DNA of 64,000 nt from the NCBI GenBank assembly GCA_032821775.1, contig JAVLRN010000008.1, positions 1,364,001 through 1,428,000 on the forward strand, read 5' to 3'. The stretch is from Sanguinoderma infundibulare. Taxonomy: Eukaryota; Basidiomycota; Agaricomycetes; Polyporales; Polyporaceae. Positions within the stretch are counted from its first letter, which is position 1. Each line of letters begins with the position of its first letter. Shown here piece after piece: positions 1-15,247 of this stretch. The position numbers and the translations under genes are program-made. The notes below the pieces were generated by a model. That model did not search any database and was not told the origin of the DNA. It saw nothing but the letters and a program-made list of their open reading frames with translations.

Positions 1-1554
1 AAACAGACCTAAACTGGACATATAAGCAAGTCTCGGACGTAAAGGAGGAGTGAGCCAGACACACCCTTCATGGTTTGTTCAAGAGCGTTTGCACGAGCCT
101 GCGGCATGGCATACCAGAACTTCGGCGCTCCAAAGTGGATATAGTTGATGCTGAACAGATCCATATCCTCAACATGCCAAGCGAATGTCGCGCGCCACAT
201 GCCGAAGTACAGATACGGCGTATTAACACCAGGCAGACCTTTAGAGGAAGCCGGAAGGAGACGTGTGAGCGCAGAAGGCAAGCATGAGACGTTCCAGGCC
301 GTTGTCTCGTCGGTGAATAAGGAACCTAGAACCAGTCAAAACGAGGTATGAGCCCGTTCATGGTTAAGCGCCTCCATAACGCGGTCAACGACGCTCACCT
401 TGCATATCAGCACCGTACCATGGCGACTTGCCAAATCCACAGTTCCTCCAATACCGTCTCTCAAGATCCTTGCAGAACTCGGCGGTGTAGCTGGACGGCT
501 GCGTATCAGGAGGGAGCCATGCCTTGTGAGGATCGAACGAGTCGAGGAAGTCACGATCCTTTCCGGCACGGGCGGAGAGGTCGGCCTCCTTTGCCTCGCG
601 CGTCTGTGGGCCTCGTCTCCGTCTCTTGGGCTTGACGTCCATCTCCTCGTCCTCGTTACACGGCTTCGGACCCTCATCGTCGGCATCTTCCTCTTCTTCC
701 TGGGCTAGCGGATGTCTGCCTGACGAGGAGGGCTCGGGGGGAACGGGGTCTCGGTCGAAGCCAACAAGCGCCTCAACGGCAGCCTCGTCGTGGTCCGAGG
801 GGGTCAGATGGCGATTGCTGTTGGGGGGCGAGATGAGGGCTGAGGGGGCATGGTGGGGCTCTGGGGGGATAGGTTCGTCTTCGAGCTCGCGCTTGATTTG
901 CTGGGGCTCGGCAGTCTCCGACATGGTCGCATCTGCGTTCTCGCTCACGGTCGCGTTGGCCGCCTTTCTCCCTCTCCTCGTCCGCCTCGCACCCGCGTTG
1001 TTCGCCCGAGCGTAGAGACCGATCTCGTTCACGCCCGGCGCACGGAGGTCGTCTGTGCTGCACAGCTCGGCCCATTCGCGGACGCTCATTATGCGCCGTT
1101 TCTCGATGTTCTGTTGCTGGTAGCGACCCTCCTGGCCGATCATGTGCTGCTCGATGGGATGCTTCATCTTGACGTTGTCCAGTTGCGGGACGACGGACGG
1201 GAGGCGCTCGGTCCTGCATACATGGACAAAGGAGCTCAGTGGACGAGACGCTATTGATGGAAAGGAGACTAACCACTCCTTTGGAGGGATGATCTTGACG
1301 ATACCGCTCCGCATGCCCCACGCCTCTACTCTATTCATGTAGCCCTCAAAGTCCTGGAACTCCTCCAAGGATGGCTTGAAGACGGGGATGCCGCGCTGGG
1401 CGGTGGGGTCATCGGCAGGGTCGAGCCAGTCGCGTCCATCAGAGTTAGGAGAGGGAGGGAGGCGAATGGTGTCGTTTCCATAGAAGTGGTCTGGCTGGAG
1501 AGGGATGTCCGGAGTGGGAGAGCGGGAGTGGGGACCCTGACTGCTTGTCGACAT
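1..1554 (-). CDS. KDM4/JMJD2-type histone demethylase, 5' part (JmjN + start of JmjC)
   Basis: Predicted Fe(II)/2-oxoglutarate-dependent histone lysine demethylase of the KDM4/Gis1/Rph1 group, acting on chromatin in the nucleus. The ATG at 1554 is followed by a JmjN domain (IPVFKPSLEEFQDFEGYM, then GIVKIIPPKEW). A linker of about 200 residues with acidic and basic tracts (EEEEDADDEG, KPKRRRRG) comes next, then the JmjC core. The core contains SLFTDETTAWNV, GVNTPYLYFGMW and AWHVEDMDLFSINYIHFGAP, in which HVE is the metal-binding H-x-E pair. Exons read 1554-1274, 1213-399, 325-65 and 8-1, with phases that fit. The third metal ligand and everything downstream lie outside the window. The large insert between JmjN and JmjC is longer than in animal KDM4. 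Family assignment is strong; the histone site is not readable here. Confidence 0.93.
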
Positions 1555-2292
1555 TGAGTACTACCTTGCGGGGGTGGTTGCAAGGGGAGTGTTCTGTCGA
1601 CAAGGACGGGGGAAGGGTAGACCAAGAAAGGTAGCAGCAGAGAGTATAACGATAGCAAGAGCCTTGCGCCCGGCTGGCCGTCGTCGTCGAGGAAAGAGTC
1701 GCGGAGGACGTGATTTCCGTCGCGAGACCAAGCCCAAGCCACTCGCACAAGCCTGCACCGGCGCCCCTCCTGCCCCATTACGTAAGATTACCTTATCCGG
1801 CATTACCCACTATCGACCCGAAACGACGCGCAACAGCGAACTGGCATCACTTGCCGACAGACTAGACTGTGTCCTACTGTGTCCAGCCACGTCCAGAGCT
1901 CACTCTAGACACTGACTAAGATAACGTCGAGCCAACATTGACCTTGGGCTGGCTGAAGCCCACTCGTCGCGATTTTTGTCAGTATGTTTTGACCCATGAT
2001 ATATCATACAACGTCGCTATGATACAGTCAGGAAAGGAACGTCAGAGCCTCGACGTCATACACGCTAGAAGTTGTGTAAACACAACCATCGTCAAAAAAG
2101 GGTAGGCCTGAGACTAGCAGGTCGTCAGAAGAAGCAAAGGAGGTACTAAATAATAAGGTATACTAAAACAAAATCCAACTTCCAAAACGAGCGGAATCTC
2201 CGGTGCCCCTGGTCTGACAATCCCCTCCTAGTACTAGTATACTATCCAACAGCTCACAGTCTACCGTGAGCACCTCGGACGGCTTCCAACCG
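1555..2292. other. Intergenic: KDM4-like promoter side and 3' flank of the next gene
   Basis: No frame with protein-like composition was found. The interval lies between two minus-strand genes and should contain the promoter of the KDM4-like gene and the 3' end of the 2293-4325 gene. A pyrimidine-rich stretch precedes the KDM4 ATG on the minus strand. Nothing else was recognised. Confidence 0.6.
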
Positions 2293-4325
2293 CTACGCTG
2301 ACGGCGGCGGCCTCGCGCTTCCCTGTCGGAGCGACGAACGTTGAGTCGGGGACGGTGTGCTCGGTCCCGGCGTCGCAGGATACGGTGGAGGGAGCTCCTC
2401 GACGATGCCCCCGTCCCTGTGCTGGATGATGATGTCCGGGCCAGCCTCCGGGATCGCCGCCACAGGCGGCAACCGCAACGACGAGCCCGCTCGTCTCGGC
2501 ACGGGCTGCGGGGGGAACTGGCGCAACACGGTCGCCGACTGCGACCGCTGGATGACCGGCCGCGAGGACGGGCCCGGGATCGCAAGGCTCCGGCTCGAGC
2601 CCACTGACGACGGCGACCCCGAGCCCAGACCCAGACCCGACCCCGACGCGAGCCGCGCACGCGCCGCCTGCGCTTCCGCATGCGCCTCAAGCACCTTGCG
2701 GTATCGCTGCGCAGGAGACAGCGTCGCTGCCGGCGACGTCGAGTTTGGCGTCATCACCACCGGTTCCGGCGGGCTGATCGGCGTGCGCGCCATCGACACC
2801 GTTCGCGACACGGCCGATGTCGGCAGATGCGACTGTGGTGAGCGGATCATCGACACCACCATGGACGACTGCACCTGCGGAGACGTGAGGAAGGGGGTGG
2901 GCATGGCGGACCCGCCGATCTCTGTGGACGCCATGTCCATCGAGGTAGGACTGTCCGTCTGGCGGCCGGGAGCCCGATTTGCGTCGACAACCCAGGATGG
3001 CGTACGGCGCAGTTGGCTGTTCACCTGCACCACGCTTGTGTCGAGGTTCAGACTCGGTCTCTCCATCCCGTGCTCCTGCATGCCAGGCTCGAACGGACGA
3101 GGACGTGCGTCTTGACCATCCACCACGCCTCGCGCCAACAGCCTCCTACGACGGCGCCAATACCAGAAGGCGGTTCCTGCGAGAATGAGCGGCAGGATGA
3201 GCCCGAAAACAACCCCTAGCGCAATGGCGGTATTCTTGGCCTTGGCCGCCTTTGCTGCCGCCGCCTCCGCGACAGCTGCCTGACTCTGGACCTCTGCCTT
3301 TGTCATGGACGTTGAGATTTGGCCAGGACAGGAATCATTGGTCACAGGCGGACCCGCAGTGTTGACTGCGACAGAAGAAATGCCCCATTGTCCTGTGCTG
3401 TAAATACGAAACACGTTGCGGTCAGTCAAGGACAGATCTCCCCGTGAAATGAACACTGACGCATCCACCACGGCGGCTACATTCCACGTTTCAGAATACG
3501 ATAAAGGCAAGTGATTGCAAATGGGTACTCACCAACTAATTGCGAACCTGGATCCGCACGGTCTACGAACGTAAAGACATCATCCTCAGGTCCCATCGTG
3601 ACATTTGTGATGACTGGTGCCTTGAGGGCTGCAAGGGAGATGGTGTATGGCTTGACGCCACCGGTGATCGTTAGTCCCCAAGGGTCACACGTAGTGAGAG
3701 TCGTCGTGACATTGGGGTTGACGGCCGGCGGAGGATTCTTCGGAGCGGGGGGTTGACATGTAGTATTTCCGGCTGAATATATCGAAGAACCCGTCATGGA
3801 TGGAAATGAAGAGCGCGCGCAGGTGGGTGTACGTACCGACAACGTCAAAGAAGTTGCTTGAGAAGCCCCCAGTATTGCCATCGCCATCGACGAGGGTGAG
3901 CAAAAGCTGGGAACCTGCCGTCGCGCGGGTTGTAGATCAAACCGGGGGCACAACAAATGACAAGATGGCCGTACCCTTCGGATGCCGCACCTGCCACTGC
4001 AAAGAATCGGGGTCGTCTCCGATGGGCGACACAATTGTCGTGCCCTCCACCGCGTATGCCATCATATAGTACGGCGGAGTGCCTGTCGAGCCATTGAGGC
4101 TGATGAGCCTGATTGGGAAGGTCTGGCATTCTTGGAATGTCGTTTGAACGAACTGCTCGTCGAAGGATGTTCAGAACCCAAGTCCATCAAGCATTGAAGC
4201 TGGCTCGAACGCACGTTGACATCAAAACCCCAGTTGAACGTGTGGGTGCTGCTTTGAGCGCGGCACCGGGACACAAGAAGGGAAGAGAGGAAGGAAACAG
4301 CCAATATTCGACCGAGAGAGTCCAT
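2293..4325 (-). CDS. Secreted/one-pass membrane protein with Ser/Pro-rich cytoplasmic tail
   Basis: Five exons (4325-4215, 4155-3975, 3914-3837, 3772-3533, 3476-2293) sum to 1794 nt and predict 597 residues. The ATG at 4325 opens a signal peptide (MDSLGRILAVSFLSSLLVS, then CRAQSS). An extracellular region follows with two repeat-like beta segments (GTPPYYMMAYAVEG, SQLLLTLVDGDGNTGG; then GGVKPYTISLAAL, DDVFTFVDRADPGSQL). Next come a Thr/Ala-rich stalk, one membrane helix (TAIALGVVFGLILPLILAG, FWYW) and a basic stop-transfer run RRRRR. The roughly 270-residue tail is rich in Ser, Pro and PxxP motifs and looks disordered. Agaricomycete genomes carry many proteins of this layout, but I know of no assigned function; a wall sensor or adhesion role would be inference. 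An in-frame ATG at 4412 is possible but would spoil the signal peptide. Confidence 0.82.
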
Positions 4326-5667
4326 CGGTCGAGCAGCCGCGAGCCCCAGGAAGACAGGATGAAAACGAAGAGCCCCCAGGATATTGGCAGAAGAAAGCGA
4401 AGGACAGGACAAGCGAAGGGAAAAGGTCGGGGTATAGAGAGAGAACGCTCAGCGTCAGAACATGAAGGCGGACGACAACCAAGACGACCAGGAAGGGGAG
4501 GAGGCGCGACGAGGACGGCCGATGGGACGAGACCCTGTGGAAATCCGAGGAGCGTCAGGGGCAAGGATGGTCGGCTAGCTGATTTCAAGTTGCATCGCGG
4601 CGAATTGATGGGATGAGCATCTGTTATTGGGCCAGGTTGAGCACAGACCGGCATCATAGCATGGCTGCCTGTTCCGACAGGCAGTCCGTCCAAGGAGCCC
4701 CTCCCACGCACTCACTGGCATTATCACCAGTCGTCCGGCCTGGGGTAACATGCGAGGAAGGCCTTCCTGCGGACCTGGAGACGAGACAGCTTCGCTTCGC
4801 GCGGAGAGAGGTTGGGCGGCGGAAGAGTGGAACTGGAAGCGGGATGTGGCTATCCATCACTGTTGCACACGCGGAAGTTGGACGCCCATGATCAAGCCGG
4901 CGACGTTGCCATCGACGAGCTCGTCCATCGTCGGACCCTCATGATCGCACTGTGGGACCCAGATGGGACACAAGCACATGCGGAAAATGAAATCACCCAG
5001 TACTGCGGCGAGAGATCCGTCGTCGATTCATCCGTCAGTTTAGGATCCTGAGTACTTCGACATGTGATCCAATCCCGAGGGCAGCGATAATTTAAAACCA
5101 GGCACTTACTAGGCATCATATTACGTCGAGCTCTCCCAACTGCCCGGCCATCGCAGACGGTGGCAAGAATTGCCAGCTGTTGATCATTCGCCGCCCATGA
5201 ATCCCAGCACTACTAGCACATCACCGGCCGTGCGATGTCACGGTTAGATATGCATCCCAATCATTGACTGCTGCTACGCTCAGCGCAGATTGACCCAACT
5301 GTACGTGTTAGCCGGCACCGGCGTTGATATGTACTGTCTATTCTCGTACGTCTAAGTGAGAACTGCGCTGGACGTCATCTTCCCCCTGGCGATGACGACA
5401 ACGGGTGAGCGTACTACTACTATGTTCGAGTCGGAGGTCCTGCTGGCAGCGTGCCATGTGTGGTTTCACCGCCATGATCGATGTCTACGTCCCATATGGT
5501 GAAGCACAGAGTCGCTCTTGACATCCCACTCATTTCGAATAATTGTGTTCAGCCTGTTTCTTCAATTCACCATGGTGCGTCATGCTACACTCAGACAAGA
5601 GAATAACCAGATGCCACTCCTCTCGTCAAGATACAACCACCGTCCCATCTCCTCACGATCTAGCGAC
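4326..5667. other. Intergenic region of about 1.3 kb
   Basis: No convincing coding exon on either strand. It contains the promoter of the membrane-protein gene and the 3' flank of the S53 protease. No repeat or RNA gene was recognised. Confidence 0.55.
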
Positions 5668-7806
5668 CTAGGACGCAGCCATAACAGCAGAAAGCAGTTT
5701 GTTGAAGTCCGGCGTCCCAAGGCCAGTAACCTAGGAAAGCACAAAGTCAGAAGCGCAAGACCGCAATGGGCCAAAACAGGACCTACAGGATCCCAACCCT
5801 GCAGCGCCGGGAAGCCTTCAGTGTTGCAGCCCGGGTTGCTCCCCGACGTGATGTCGTTGAACGCCGCCGCATTCGCGTACAACAGCGGGTTCAGGAACCC
5901 GAGCGGCGCCTTGCCAGCATTGAGCCGCTGGTCGTTGAGCAGGGCGACCACGCCCGCAAACGTCGGGCTCGACGCGCTCGTCCCGTCGACCGCCTCGAAC
6001 GTCCCTGCGATGTTGACGGTAAAGTTGACGCCTTGCGTGGAGACGTCGGGGTATGCGCGGCCGGTGGCGTTGAACAGGCCCTCGTTCGTGTTGCCGAGCG
6101 CGCCCAGGTATGTCTCCACGGCGGCAGTCTGGTAGTCGGGGCGTGGGAAGACGTTGGAGAAGCCTCCGGATGAGAACTGGGCGGCGGTTTCGGGGCTGTT
6201 CCCCTGGGTGCTTCCTACCGAGGTCAGGCTGTGAATGAATATCCATCAGCGCCACCGTTAGGGTCGGAACGATTCGACGTCGTCGTGGACGCACTAAGGA
6301 CAACCGCTTGGGAAGGTGGGCACGAACGATCCGTCGGCATTGCAGGTGTTGCTGAAGCGGCTGCCTGCCACGCCCCCGTCTCCGGAAGCGAAGAGAACGC
6401 TAGTACCCCGAGCACCGAGCTGTGCGTAGGCATTGCACAGCGTGCTGAGGAAAGTCGGGGACGTAAATAAACGAAGTGAAGCAACCATAAATAATGCGTA
6501 CTTCGCGATGTCGGGGTTGGCCTCGAAGAACGTCTCGTCGAACCCAAAGCTCGTCGTGAGAACGAGTGGGGGATTCGGCTCTGCAAGCAGGTTGTTGATG
6601 ATATCGAGGAACCCGAAGACTCCGTCTTGGTTCTGGCTACCAACAGTCAAGAACGTGGTGGGGACGTTCGTCGCTATGCCGGTGGTGTACTGAATATCGA
6701 GACTCTGGGTTGGCTGTTAGCGCTTCTGTGGTGTGAACACGCGGACGTGTAGACTTACGGCTTCGACGGTTCCTGGACCAGTGTCAGAGCCCCCGTCAAT
6801 AGACTGGACGTTGAAAGTTCCATTGGTAATGTCTGGACGGAAAGTGGCTAGGAATTGCTGCGTGACGACTTGTCAGATACTTTCAAGCGACGAAGTGAAT
6901 TGCGCACCTGTAGATCAGTCTGATTCGCCACTTCGTTCTGGAAGCCGCTCACTCCAAGACTGTTTCCTGAGGCAGTTGCCGGTGCAGATGGAATGTTATA
7001 AATGGCCTGGAGGCATTGCGGAGTAATCGACTGCGCGCATGAAGCGGGGATGGCCGCTCTCGCGGATCGAGATTTCTTGGAACTCTCGGGGGCGTTGATG
7101 ACGCGGACTGAGGGATTGCTGACAATCGCCGGAAGAACCCTGAAGAAAGACAGCGTCGTCAATATTAACGAAGTGTCAAGCCAATATAAGTGTCTGCTGT
7201 ACATAGTACGTACTTCGTAGTGGGGTAAATGAACGCTAAATGCTGCTGTATCTCCGTAGGGATCGAGTAGGAGTTGGTCGTCCAAACAGTCGAGTTCGTT
7301 TCCGGGTGCAAGGAGGGCGTATAGTTGGCGTTGAGTAGTGTATTTGCAGTGTCCACGTCGAGCTGCATGTTGAGCATATCTCCCGAAAGCGAAACAGCTT
7401 GCGAGGTGACGTTGTGCTGAGCTAACCAACTCTTGACCGCCTGGACGGTTTCCTGAGTCGGGGCTGCAAACGCGTTGACCTGCGGTACACCGTTTCAGTA
7501 TCTAAGAAGGGGAATTCAAAGGGTACGTACCTCGTCCGCGGACAAATGACGACCATAATTGGGACTGCCAGGGTTGCTTATGTCCAGAAGCGAGCTTTGT
7601 AGACCGGTGATATTGGCGGGACGCAACGCTACTACCATCGAGATGCCATGAGAGAGTAGAGATGGGATGCTTCCGTGGGGTCCAAAGAAATCATGGCCAC
7701 GACTGACGATACGCCCATGGGCTTTACTTGGACTCACAAACGAGTGGGTGGGCCTGCCCGAAGCAAAGGGAAGGACAAAGAGGAGAAGCAGTCCCGCTGC
7801 GATCAT
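5668..7806 (-). CDS. Secreted S53 sedolisin (tripeptidyl-peptidase/grifolisin-like)
   Basis: Predicted acid-active serine-carboxyl peptidase, secreted for extracellular protein digestion. Eight exons (7806-7531, 7479-7214, 7139-6908, 6857-6759, 6704-6502, 6444-6295, 6228-5787, 5730-5668) total 1731 nt, giving 576 residues. A short signal peptide (MIAAGLLLLFVLPFASG) is followed by a pro-kumamolisin prodomain (SNPGSPNYGRHLSADEV, NVTSQAVSLSGDMLNMQLDV). The mature part carries the catalytic Glu and Asp in VEASLDIQY, the oxyanion-hole Asp in FASGDGGVAG and the nucleophile Ser in DGTSASSPTFAG. The acceptor at 6705 was chosen because it restores VEASLD. The C-terminal PDFNKLLSAV segment fits the family's calcium-site region. 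All key residues are present, so an active enzyme is expected. The TTG codon 30 nt upstream was not used as start. Confidence 0.93.
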
Positions 7807-8715
7807 GGTGAAGAAGGAAACGAAGCGAAACTGCAAGTCACGCGCGAGGAAGATGAAGCTGAACCGTCAGCGTACGAGATGTCAGGCTATATAGCATACC
7901 ATCCCGGGATACCCGCCGCAGCTTTGACACCTGCAACTGCATCGCATGAGGCCTGTGAATCAAGACCCGTGCGACGGCGGAGAAGCAGCAGGAGAAGATG
8001 TTCCGCGGCGCATACGTTGACGAATGACATTCCATGCCGCTTATGCCGTATCTTGCGTTGGGTAGAGTTCGAGGCTCTGCTTGATAGGTCGATGATTCTC
8101 AGCGTCCTGTTCACTTCGTGGTAATGGATCCTTGAAATCCTGAAAGATGGTAGCTAGCGTCCAAGTCATGATTGAGAGATGCGGAGATGGAAACAGTCAT
8201 TGCCGCTTCTCCATATGGTCTTCGGAGGAAGCTTCCCGCCAGCTATATCCCAAGTTAGGTCAATTCTAACAGGAGCCCAACGGCGATACTCATGCTTACT
8301 GACACGCCTTGCACACGCCGTGTGATATGCCACAGTTCTTGGCCACAATGCAGGCATGACAGCGACGGCGGATCGTACAAGGCTGTGTTTGTCCTAAAAA
8401 GTGAATGCGGCGCTCATGATGCTCCGATTCACCACAGACACCGTGGTATGAAGCGAGGTTGTAGTTGACTTGTTTCAATGAAGAGAGCGGTGGAGAGAGG
8501 GATCATGGTGGTTGATGGTCAGACTCCACTCCGACTCAGAGGCCCAGAGTTGGACACGGTTGGCGCGCAGTCAGAGTCCCACGGCCCGGGATAAGGCTAT
8601 ACTTATTCACAACCATCCCTGCCTCTTGACTATTATGTCTCAGCACAGACCGAGAGAGCAAATATTGCGGATGCTGCGAATAAGTAAGAGGCAACGCATC
8701 GCTTATTACTGCATC
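7807..8715. other. Intergenic, about 0.9 kb
   Basis: Contains the S53 protease promoter side and the 3' flank of the serine dehydratase gene. Only short, unpersuasive frames were seen and nothing was recognised. Confidence 0.55.
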
Positions 8716-10136
8716 TCATGCCGCACCTCTTCCCGTCATTTTAGGCGCGTTGAATACTTCTCCGTTGTATGCGACGTCCCAGCTGCCCCCAACGGAGATC
8801 TCCTCCGCCACAATCCGCCTGTACTCCTCCATCTCTTCCAGGGAGATCTTAAAACCTCCGCACAAGACGAACACGACGCTGGTCGGTGCCTCGGCGGATC
8901 CGCGAGGTACGATCTTCTTGAATATGGCCGGATGGTAAGCCGGCGCGAGCGTTACCGAGCACGCCAGTTCGACCATCGTCTTGTGGTCCTCTTCGAATCG
9001 CACGAAGGGCAGTGCACACGGCGCTCAAGGGTAAACAAAATCTTCCGAACTCCCCACAAATAGCTGACGGCAACTCACCAGCGAAGCACAGCGCACTCTG
9101 CATGGCTATCTCGTCCGGGACGCACACGCTCCTGACCTTCCCCGCCCTCTCCAACGCCTTCTTCACCACGGCAGCCGAAGGCGCAGATGTCCCCAGAGAG
9201 CTCGCGCGTGACGTCAGCCTCGAAAGACGAGCGATCTTCACCCCGTGTTCCTCGCTGTACTCCACGCTCGTCCCCGCGGGGATGGAGAATGCCGTAGCAA
9301 AGCCGCCATCGTTAAGGTCCAGGGACTGATAGAAGCAGTTTGACCCATGAGTCTCCACAGTCACGAGCGGCACTGTTCTCGTTCAAATGAGGACTTCGAA
9401 GACGCCGAACCCTAGGAAGGTTCCTCACCGTCGTCCCACCCGACAGACTTGCAGCCCGCCATAATCCCCCCAGCGAGCCCTCCTCCGCCCACACTGCAAA
9501 ATACAGCATTCGGCTTTACGCCCGCGGGGAGGTGCCGCCGAATCTCCTCCACCAAGCTCGCATGTCCTTCCCACAGCACAGGATGATCGTACGACGGAAC
9601 CAGAACGCTAGTAACAGCAGTATGCCCCGTCAGCCGTCCCCTCCCATCCACAGATCCCAAGCCTGATCAAAAACAGAACACTCACGCATTCCGTCCAGCC
9701 TCGACCATCGCCCGCGCGCTTTCCAGCGCCTCGAAGTAATACCGCCCATCGACCACGACGACCTCCGCGCCCTCCCTGCGCATGAGCTCGACCGTCGGTT
9801 GGCTCGTCCCGCGCGGCAGGAACGCCGTGCATCTCAGCCTCAACGCGTTCGCAGCGCACGCCGCGGCGATGCCCGCGTTCCCGGACGACGCGACGACGAG
9901 ATGGACGTCCGGGCCGTGCGTGCGCAGGGCGTGTTGCGCGAAGTGCGTGATCCCGCGGTACTTGAACGACTGCGAGGGCTGCAGTGTCTGCGCGAGATAG
10001 GAATCAGCGTCGTGGACCGCCCGCTGCCAAACGAACAACTTACCTCTAGTTTCAGATATGCGTTGCATCCCAAGACGGATGAGATACGCACAGAACGAAT
10101 AAGAGGCGTCTCTACCCAGAGCTTGTCAGCGTGCAT
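8716..10136 (-). CDS. L-serine/threonine dehydratase (PLP, fold type II)
   Basis: Predicted to deaminate L-serine to pyruvate and ammonia (CHA1/SDS-like), usually cytosolic. Five exons (10136-10044, 9987-9686, 9607-9429, 9372-9079, 9023-8716) total 1176 nt, or 391 residues. The start MHADKLWVETPLIRS is the normal short N terminus. The PLP lysine lies in PSQSFKYRG, the substrate loop is SSGNAGIAAA, and the phosphate-binding glycine loop is SVGGGGLAGG. There is no C-terminal ACT regulatory domain, which separates it from biosynthetic threonine deaminase (ILV1). It lies 289 bp downstream of PRP43 on the same strand, with no evident functional link. All expected catalytic features are visible. 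Confidence 0.92.
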
Positions 10137-10425
10137 CTCTCTAGCAGAGGGTGAAGAACTACCTGCACTCTGTATTCGCGGCCATGATAAAGCTCAGTAC
10201 CCACAACTAACCGAACACGAGTCATGATACCTCGCGTCATGTTATCTGACAAACAAGTGACGAAACGCGCAACTTCCACATGACGACCGCCGAAGTGTCC
10301 AATGGAACAACGAGTGCTTACACTCAAAACATTACCAACAGGAGCAAAAGTACATTACAGCGCATCGCAATCCCCCCATCTGACCTCGCGCTCGCGCTCG
10401 CATCCGCCAAATACACGTCGCTCTA

Positions 10426-13363
<2,938 letters not shown>

Positions 13364-13619
13364 CGTTCTAGTCGTACACGGGAGGGGAGAGAAGGAAAGG
13401 AGAAGCCAGGGACGGACGGCGAGCGTGGCGAGGAGACGAGGAGGGAGTGTCACTGAGACAGTCGCTGCAACTCGCTGCAAACACAACAGCAAAAAACAGA
13501 CGCGCAGTCACGTGGGCGAGCGAGAGCTGCGACGCGCGTCCGCGGCGGACGTCGTCCTCAGCAAGCTCACTGACGCGTCCGTCGACGATCTCTTCCTCTG
13601 CCCTCTATCCCGCCCAGCC
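13364..13619. promoter_or_regulatory. Shared 256 bp divergent promoter, PRP43 / beta-7
   Basis: The interval separates the ATG of PRP43 (minus) from that of the proteasome beta-7 gene (plus). It must hold both core promoters and 5' leaders. No clear TATA box or known factor site was identified. The call rests on gene geometry only. Confidence 0.5.
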
Positions 13620-15247
13620 ATGGACCACTTTCCGACCAACTGGGGACGCCCCGTACGCTTTCTGACGCTGCCAATCTATCGCATATACTGAACAACTCCC
13701 AGCGCAACGATGCATTCGATCCATACGGCACATACCCCATCCACCAACGTCCAGCAGCAAAGGATACCTTCGCAGAGGGCGTCCAGCGAACACAGTATGT
13801 TCGGTAATTATTCTGCGCAATAAGCACAACTGACTCTCAGGTAGACAACCGATCGTGACCGGTACATCCGTCCTCGCCATCCAGTACAAGGATGGAATCA
13901 TGATGGCAGCAGACAACCTCGGTTCGCCAACCTCCCCTCTTCCTCTCCGCTCGTGGATTAACCTGTCCCTCTATAGCATCATACGGCTCCCTCGCTCGCT
14001 TCAAAGACATCCAACGTCTTCACAAAGTCGGCACCTCCACTGTCATTGGGGCCTCTGGCGATATGTCCGACTTCCAAGCCATCCAGACCCTCCTCGACGA
14101 GGTCGTCATCGACGAGTTCACCCACGGCGACGGCCACGACCTCGGTCCGGCAGAAGTCCACGAATATTTATCTCGTGTCATGTACTCCCGCCGCTCCAAG
14201 ATCGACCCTCTCTGGAATTCCCTCCTTGTCGGCGGCTTCCGAGACGGCAAACGGTGCGTTTTGCTTTCGTACTCTCTAGCAAGATACTCGTGTGCACCGA
14301 GACCCAAACGCGTTTGGCAATTTTCCTACTTATTGCTCGCGCCGTGCATCTGTCCTAGTCTCGCCCGCAATCACCAGGACAGAGAGCCCAGCCGAAAGGG
14401 TCGCGGTCAGGGCGCGCAAGGAGTCCGACGTGAGTGAAGGGGAACCGTTGGGGAAGCCCGCCCGTCTGTACGATAATCACTAGACGTATTGGACCCGATC
14501 CCACCCTCTCTCCTTTCCTGACCGGGGTGGGGTCCCAATACCGCTGGTGATGAGGCTACATTCATCTCGTTACCTTTGCGTGCACGTTCACGGACGTCCG
14601 CTCGCGAGCTTTGACGAGAATAGCCGCGATAACTCACAGAACCATGTCGTTCTGGTCCCGTCTCAGAACTCTTTGTCCAAATTTTGCCTGTTGAATTGTG
14701 ACCTCTGCCCTTCGTCGGCGAACATTGACGAATTCAGACCTGGTGGCTCGCCATACCGGTTTAGGAACACGGCCTCCCACTGGCATTATCCCAGTCCTAG
14801 CCTTCTTTCCATCAGCCCCCTCCGAAATCATGAGACACCGAGCGAGCTGACGCCATCCCTTCGCAGATTCCTAGGCTACGTCGACCTCCTCGGCACGACC
14901 TACTCCTCGCCCTCGATCGCCACAGGTTACGGCGCCTACATCGCTATCCCCCTCCTGCGCGCCGCCGTCGACGGTCGCGTTGAGGAGCTCACCGAGGCCA
15001 ACGCGCGCACGCTCCTCCACGAGTGCATGCGCGTCCTCTTCTACCGTGACGCGCGCAGCTTAGACAAGGTCCGTGTCCTGTCTATAATTTCTTGCCGCTA
15101 TCATGCTAGAAAAACTGACGACTTAGTGTACAGTACCAAATTGCGACTGTGAACGCGTCTGGGGTGCACATCTCGGACCAGATCCCGCTCGACACCACCT
15201 GGAGCTTCGCGGAGGGCATTCGCGGGTACGGTGCGCAGACGCAGTAG
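13620..15247 (+). CDS. PRE4: 20S proteasome subunit beta type-4 (beta-7, Pre4/PSMB4)
   Basis: Structural beta-7 subunit of the 20S core particle. Six exons (13620-13652, 13703-13794, 13845-13921, 13977-14253, 14867-15068, 15134-15247) total 795 nt, or 264 residues. A propeptide of about 40 residues (MDHFPTNWGRP, RNDAFDPYGTYPIHQ) leads to the conserved TQQPIVTGTSVLAI processing region. Next come MMAADNLASYGSLARFKDIQ, RRSKIDPLWNSLLVGGFRDG, FLGYVDLLGTTYSSP and TGYGAYIAIPLLR. The C terminus YQIATVNASGVHISDQI fits the family. Beta-7 lacks catalytic threonine activity in known proteasomes. Intron 4 (14254-14866) is 613 bp, about ten times its neighbours, yet joins phase-correct coding sequence. Confidence 0.95.

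Noticed and set aside
14540..14640. C/D box snoRNA in the long beta-7 intron
   Set aside because: A tgatga C-box-like word is present, but no CTGA D box lies at a suitable distance with a terminal stem.
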